A DNA stretch of 64,000 bases from Struthidea cinerea. Taxonomy: Eukaryota; Chordata; Aves; Passeriformes; Corcoracidae. Both the position numbers and the translations under genes were made by a program. Below the pieces are notes generated by a model, which had not been told where the DNA came from, searched no databases, and worked only from the letters and a program-made list of their open reading frames with translations. This document shows, one piece after another, positions 63,530-64,000 of this stretch. Numbering within the stretch: the stretch's first letter is position 1; each line of letters begins with the position of its first letter. The DNA is taken from assembly GCA_013397865.1 (NCBI GenBank), contig VZTI01004400.1, positions 2,560,500-2,624,499 on the forward strand, in the 5' to 3' direction.

Positions 63530-64000
63530 CTCGTGCTCAGGAGCTTCATTCCACGAAGGTGGCTGAAGTTTGCCTGTGCCCAGCGCTAAGGTGACACCGG
63601 GTCACCACCCGTCGCACAGGGTGGGACTCCCGTTGGAACAGCGAGATGCGCCGTGGGCCTCGGACCAGGCAGAGCACGGCGATACCCGGTGTCTCTTGCA
63701 GATGTGTGACTTCGAGTCGAAAACTGCAGGTCCCTTTGCCTGCCCCTCCCGCCACTCCTCGGGAATCAGATTTATCAGGATCCCGGTAAGCCAAGTTATG
63801 GGAGGAAGTTCCCGGCCCACGGCAGCCGGGTCCGGGAGGGCAGCCAGCCCCGTCGGGCAGGGCACGCACCCAGGTTGCCACCGCTCGCCCCGCTGAAGGC
63901 GTGGCCAAACCCAGCTTCCAGTGGCCCATAGCCACTGGCGTCCCTTTCCCAGCTGGAGCGTGGTGCCCGCCCCGCGGGGGTAACGGGCCCCGTCCCTCCT
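63530..64000. promoter_or_regulatory. CpG-rich block at window edge
   Basis: Base composition changes sharply to GC-rich with many CpGs and runs off the window. Inside it, TCTCTTGCAG at 63692-63701 and CCG|GTAAGC at 63785/63786 bound an 84-base open block that starts with ATG. The block is likely the edge of a promoter island of a neighbouring gene. By conserved synteny with mammals the neighbour could be MBP (golli), but the visible translation does not match the golli N-terminus, so this stays open. Confidence 0.55.

Overview
This window is vertebrate nuclear DNA, almost certainly avian and probably songbird-like. It holds the first coding exon of a galanin receptor type 1 (GALR1) gene on the minus strand, three worn CR1 LINE fragments, and six solo-type LTRs with the layout of bird endogenous retroviruses. 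The rest is AT-rich non-coding sequence with short tandem repeats. There is no operon structure and no tRNA, rRNA or CRISPR. Bird origin follows from CR1 tails plus the LTR families, which I recognise by eye without a repeat library.

Layout. 1-3891 is the region 3' of GALR1 exon 1 (intron 1, with a candidate exon-like block at 54-173). 3892-4593 is GALR1 exon 1, 234 codons covering the N-terminus through TM5 and ending exactly at a GT splice donor. 4594-5170 is its GC-rich 5' UTR and promoter island, with a second CpG patch at 5343-5460. From 5.5 kb to 63.5 kb lies a gene desert. It is broken by solo LTRs at 11762-12347, 22666-23533 (containing a 140-base assembly gap), 23781-24351, 35918-36291, 36635-37012 and about 40763-41311. 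63530-64000 is a second CpG-rich block at the window edge.

Three LTRs have direct repeats at both ends: TCTTT around 11762-12347, AAGTG around 22666-23533 and TATCAT around 35918-36291. A fourth, at 36635, has an imperfect one (TGTTGC/TGCTGC). These fix the boundaries and show that a GC-rich, promoter-like patch at 22.8-23.2 kb, which could pass for a gene start, belongs to an LTR.

In human the order is MBP, GALR1, SALL3, with MBP and GALR1 pointing away from each other. If that holds here, the desert is the MBP-GALR1 intergenic region and the CpG block at 63.5-64 kb may be near the MBP (golli) promoter. This is inference. Other observations include a tandemly duplicated AP-1 unit in one LTR, a CTCF-like site at 14988, a 12-bp perfect inverted repeat at 13474/13528, an old ~400-bp intra-window duplication (33.64 kb and 37.69 kb), and several 14-23 bp minisatellites. 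I found no clearly new biological system.
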